Assembly (NCBI GenBank): GCA_963676095.1
Contig: OY781040.1
Span: 4,526,001 to 4,590,000 of the forward strand
Length of the DNA: 64,000 nucleotides
Source: G963676095 sp963676095
GTDB taxonomy: Bacteria > Bacteroidota > Bacteroidia > Bacteroidales > Prolixibacteraceae
Reading direction: 5' to 3'
Below are positions 62,005-64,000 of this stretch, one piece after another. Position 1 is the stretch's first letter; each line of letters starts with the position of its first letter. Under the pieces are notes generated by a model. It was not told where the DNA came from. It saw only the letters and a list, made by a program, of their open reading frames with translations, and ran no database searches. The position numbers and the translations under genes were made by a program.

Positions 62005-62413
62005 GGCTTATTTTTTATGTCGAAAATAGGAAAATAATCGCTATCAAATATGTGGTATGATTGTTTTTGTGGCTCAATATTATTTATTAACAGATGTTTG
62101 CATCTCCTTATTTTAATTATATTATTCTGTGTATTAGAATTTTACTTTTTGTTGTTAACAATTTGTTGTTGGGTTATTAACAAAAAATGAACAAATTTTG
62201 TATATTCAAAGGTGGCTTAAAGTGACTTAAAATGACTGAAAGTGGAATAAAATGGAAAAGAAATCCGTAATTTTACCTCGAAAATAGTTTGTTACTGAGT
62301 TCGTTCTTAATGAACTGGGAAAAGAGAACATGAAAAGGTATTTGAGTTCCCTAGTGAAATAAGGATTTTGGATGTTTTTGATATGTACGGTTAACAATAA
62401 CAGGTATCTGCGA
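62005..62413. other. Promoter region of the division gene cluster
   Basis: About 400 bp between the divergent acyltransferase and mraZ genes. It contains the MraZ repeat operator (62212-62261) and an AT-rich upstream part where the mraZ promoter should lie (TATATTC, 62201-62207, is a possible -7 element). No other gene is visible. Confidence 0.5.
62212..62261 (+). promoter_or_regulatory. MraZ operator: five 10-bp direct repeats
   Basis: Five units with a 10-bp period start at 62212, 62222, 62232, 62242 and 62252: GTGGCTTAAA, GTGACTTAAA, ATGACTGAAA, GTGGAATAAA and ATGGAAAAGA. MraZ is known to bind TGGG-like repeats spaced about one helical turn apart upstream of its own gene. This array, 150 bp before mraZ, is a strong candidate for such autoregulation in a Bacteroidota version. 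Confidence 0.8.
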
Positions 62414-62875
62414 ATGAATTTTTCAGGATTTAAATATGCAACGCTGGATGAAAAGGGACGCGTGGTATTGCCTGCCGACTATAAGAATGATATGGGGGGT
62501 AGGATCCCGGATGGCCGGTTAGCTGTCGAGATAGATCCATATGAGAAATGCCTCAATATTTATCCAATGGATGCTTGGGAAAAACGGTTGTCTTCATTGA
62601 CAGCCAAACTTGACATGAATATTCGAAAGCATTCACAGCTGCTTGATTGGATTTACCAACGATTTAAGATAATGCAGGTGCCGGACAGCTGTCGTATCAA
62701 TTTGCCAAAAAACTTCCTTGATATTGTAAACATTTCCAAGGATGTGGTTTTTTCGGGACAAGGAGTCCGGATCAGACTTTGGGATGCTCAGTATTATAAT
62801 ACCTATATGAATTCAATGGGGAGCACTTTTGGAGACTCTTTTGAAAGCATATTTGGAGAACAAAATCAAATCTAA
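62414..62875 (+). CDS. mraZ: MraZ, transcriptional regulator of the dcw cluster
   Basis: MraZ is a ring-shaped DNA-binding protein that controls the division/cell-wall operon and its own gene. From ATG 62414 the product is 153 residues with two SpoVT-AbrB-like halves: SGFKYATLDEKGRVVLPADYK (residues 3-23) and RFKIMQVPDSCRINLPKNFLD in the second half. Upstream in-frame codons from 62372 are not family-like. It directly abuts rsmH (stop TAA then ATG with no gap). Regulated probably by the 10-bp repeats upstream. Confidence 0.92.
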   Translation: MNFSGFKYATLDEKGRVVLPADYKNDMGGRIPDGRLAVEIDPYEKCLNIYPMDAWEKRLSSLTAKLDMNIRKHSQLLDWIYQRFKIMQVPDSCRINLPKNFLDIVNISKDVVFSGQGVRIRLWDAQYYNTYMNSMGSTFGDSFESIFGEQNQI

Positions 62876-63778
62876 ATGGATCAGGTGTATCACGTACCGG
62901 CATTGCTGAATGAAAGCGTTAAGGGGCTCAACATTCAAGGAGAAGGCGATTATGTGGATGTTACTTTCGGAGGAGGCGGACATTCCCGGGAGATCCTTGG
63001 GCGCCTGACTTCGGGACGTCTTTTCGCTTTTGATCAGGATGAGGATGCTGTTGCGAATGCTCCCGATGATCCGCGTTTTCATTTTATCCGCCATAACTTC
63101 AGGTATATCCGCCATTTTATGAGATATAACGAGGTTGATCATGTTGATGGGATATTGGCTGATCTTGGCGTTTCCTTTCATGATTTTGATCAGGCAGACC
63201 GGGGATTCTCATTTCGCTACCCCGGGGAACTGGATATGCGGATGAACCGGGACGCGAGTCTTACGGCTGCGTCTATCATAAATGAATACGGAGAGGAAGA
63301 CCTGTACCGGATTTTTAAGGAATATGGTGAAGTAGAAAATACGGGACGTCTCGTGAAACAGTTGCTTGCTGCACGGCAAACGGGTACAGTACGGACTACG
63401 GATCAGTTTCTGACTGCGATCGCCTCATGTGTACCAAAGAAAAATGAAACCAAATATCTGGCCCGGGTTTTCCAGGCTTTACGCATTGAGACAAACGGAG
63501 AACTGGATGCATTGAAAGATCTTTTAGTTCAAAGTACTGAATTACTGAAACCAGGAGGAAGGCTGGTTGTGATCACTTACCATTCATTGGAAGACCGGTT
63601 GGTGAAAAATTTTATCCGTTCAGGAAACTTCGAAGGAAAACAGCAGAAAGATTTCTATGGAAACATAGAGACCGTGCTGCAGGCTGTTAACCGGAAGGTC
63701 ATTGTTCCGGGTGATGAGGAGATCGAAAGAAATCCGAGGTCGAGAAGTGCAAAACTAAGAATCGCTGAGAAATTATGA
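62876..63778 (+). CDS. rsmH: RsmH (MraW), 16S rRNA C1402 methyltransferase
   Basis: RsmH methylates N4 of C1402 in 16S rRNA with SAM. The 300-residue product has the conserved YHVPALLNESVKGL start, SAM motif YVDVTFGGGGHSREILGR (about 24-41), FAFDQDEDAVANA, ADLGVSFHDFDQADRGFSF (97-115), FQALRIETNGELDAL and the C-terminal NPRSRSAKLRIAEKL. Length is normal. It lies in the standard mraZ-rsmH-ftsL order and overlaps ftsL by four bases (ATGA). Confidence 0.95.
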   Translation: MDQVYHVPALLNESVKGLNIQGEGDYVDVTFGGGGHSREILGRLTSGRLFAFDQDEDAVANAPDDPRFHFIRHNFRYIRHFMRYNEVDHVDGILADLGVSFHDFDQADRGFSFRYPGELDMRMNRDASLTAASIINEYGEEDLYRIFKEYGEVENTGRLVKQLLAARQTGTVRTTDQFLTAIASCVPKKNETKYLARVFQALRIETNGELDALKDLLVQSTELLKPGGRLVVITYHSLEDRLVKNFIRSGNFEGKQQKDFYGNIETVLQAVNRKVIVPGDEEIERNPRSRSAKLRIAEKL

Positions 63779-64000
63779 CAGAAGAAGCTCCTGTAAAGGA
63801 AGGAAGAAAGAAAAGGATAAACGGACTAAAATCTGTGCTGGGAGGTAACCTGCTGGCTAAGAAGAGTGTGGTTGAACAGATGCCTGTCCTTCTTTTTCTG
63901 GTCTTTCTCGGAATATTGCAAATTACCAATCGTTACTGGTCAGAGAGGACGATAAGAGGTATTGAAGCGGTGCAGGATTCCATTAAGGAATTAAAGGCCG
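63775..64000 (+). CDS. ftsL: FtsL-like division protein (3' partial)
   Basis: The frame begins at ATG 63775, overlapping the rsmH stop, and runs open off the right edge (75 codons). The product has a basic cytosolic N-terminus (EGRKKRINGLKSVLGG), one membrane segment (about 37-52, MPVLLFLVFLGILQIT) and the start of a charged, coiled-coil-like periplasmic part (RTIRGIEAVQDSIKELKA). This matches the short bitopic FtsL protein, which works with FtsB/FtsQ at the septum, and the position after rsmH supports it. Sequence similarity in this family is low, so the call rests on topology and gene order. Confidence 0.8.
   Translation, partial: MTEEAPVKEGRKKRINGLKSVLGGNLLAKKSVVEQMPVLLFLVFLGILQITNRYWSERTIRGIEAVQDSIKELKA

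Overview
The window looks like part of a chromosome of a member of the Bacteroidota, probably an environmental Bacteroidales/Marinilabiliales-type bacterium (the rank below phylum is inference). Evidence: a SusC/SusD pair with its own ECF sigma factor and FecR anti-sigma factor, a parA-parB-DUF5683-lytic transglycosylase cluster, a glycine-lipid type acyltransferase pair, a long-form PurF, a GH57/GT4/GlgP-type glycogen cluster, TAnnTTTG-like promoter elements, and mraZ-rsmH-ftsL at the right edge. Both ends cut genes: sufB at the left and an ftsL-like gene at the right.

Layout. 1-7.2 kb: iron-sulfur assembly (sufB partial, sufC, sufD, sufS, sufE, sufT) with a rubrerythrin on the opposite strand, then queG, whose product needs two [4Fe-4S] clusters. 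7.28-7.35 kb: tRNA-Gly(CCC) with a strong terminator. 8-18.4 kb: glycogen/alpha-glucan metabolism (branching enzyme, GSCFA protein, debranching enzyme, GT4 glycosyltransferase, GH57 amylase, alpha-glucan phosphorylase). 18.4-18.8 kb: an intergenic hairpin and a 22-bp tandem repeat array. 19-21 kb: sucCD. 21.1-22.6 kb: an IS4-family insertion with both inverted repeats and a 10-bp target duplication. 22.7-33.1 kb, minus strand: a cysteine-cluster protein, an MBOAT/SGNH acylation pair, a LysM lytic transglycosylase, a DUF5683 protein, ParB, ParA and PriA. 33.2-50.1 kb: a polysaccharide-utilisation-like locus (ECF sigma, FecR, SusC, SusD, a PD40 lipoprotein with a CxxCH motif, a DUF6057-like membrane protein, GH2 beta-galactosidase, a broken FAD oxidoreductase gene, CstA). 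50.2-57.3 kb, mostly minus strand: an orphan histidine kinase, an AlbA_2 protein, a rubrerythrin-VIT1 fusion, a GNAT enzyme, a NifX-like protein, an AhpD-like protein and MiaB, plus a decayed DUF84 (YjjX-like) gene on the plus strand. 57.6-64 kb: a SPOR protein, PurF, the aminolipid acyltransferase pair, and the start of the division/cell-wall cluster with a 10-bp-period MraZ operator.

Most of the window is ordinary core metabolism. The points that stand out are: the PD40/CxxCH lipoprotein plus DUF6057 pair in the SusCD locus; two degraded genes not visible as single frames (FAD oxidoreductase at 46875-48603 and DUF84 phosphatase at 54620-54977); the 22-bp repeat array; the fully delimited IS4 element whose transposase lacks a normal start; the GSCFA gene translationally coupled to the branching enzyme; and the MBOAT/SGNH pair beside a lytic transglycosylase. 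All functional calls are from reading the sequence; no database search was run.
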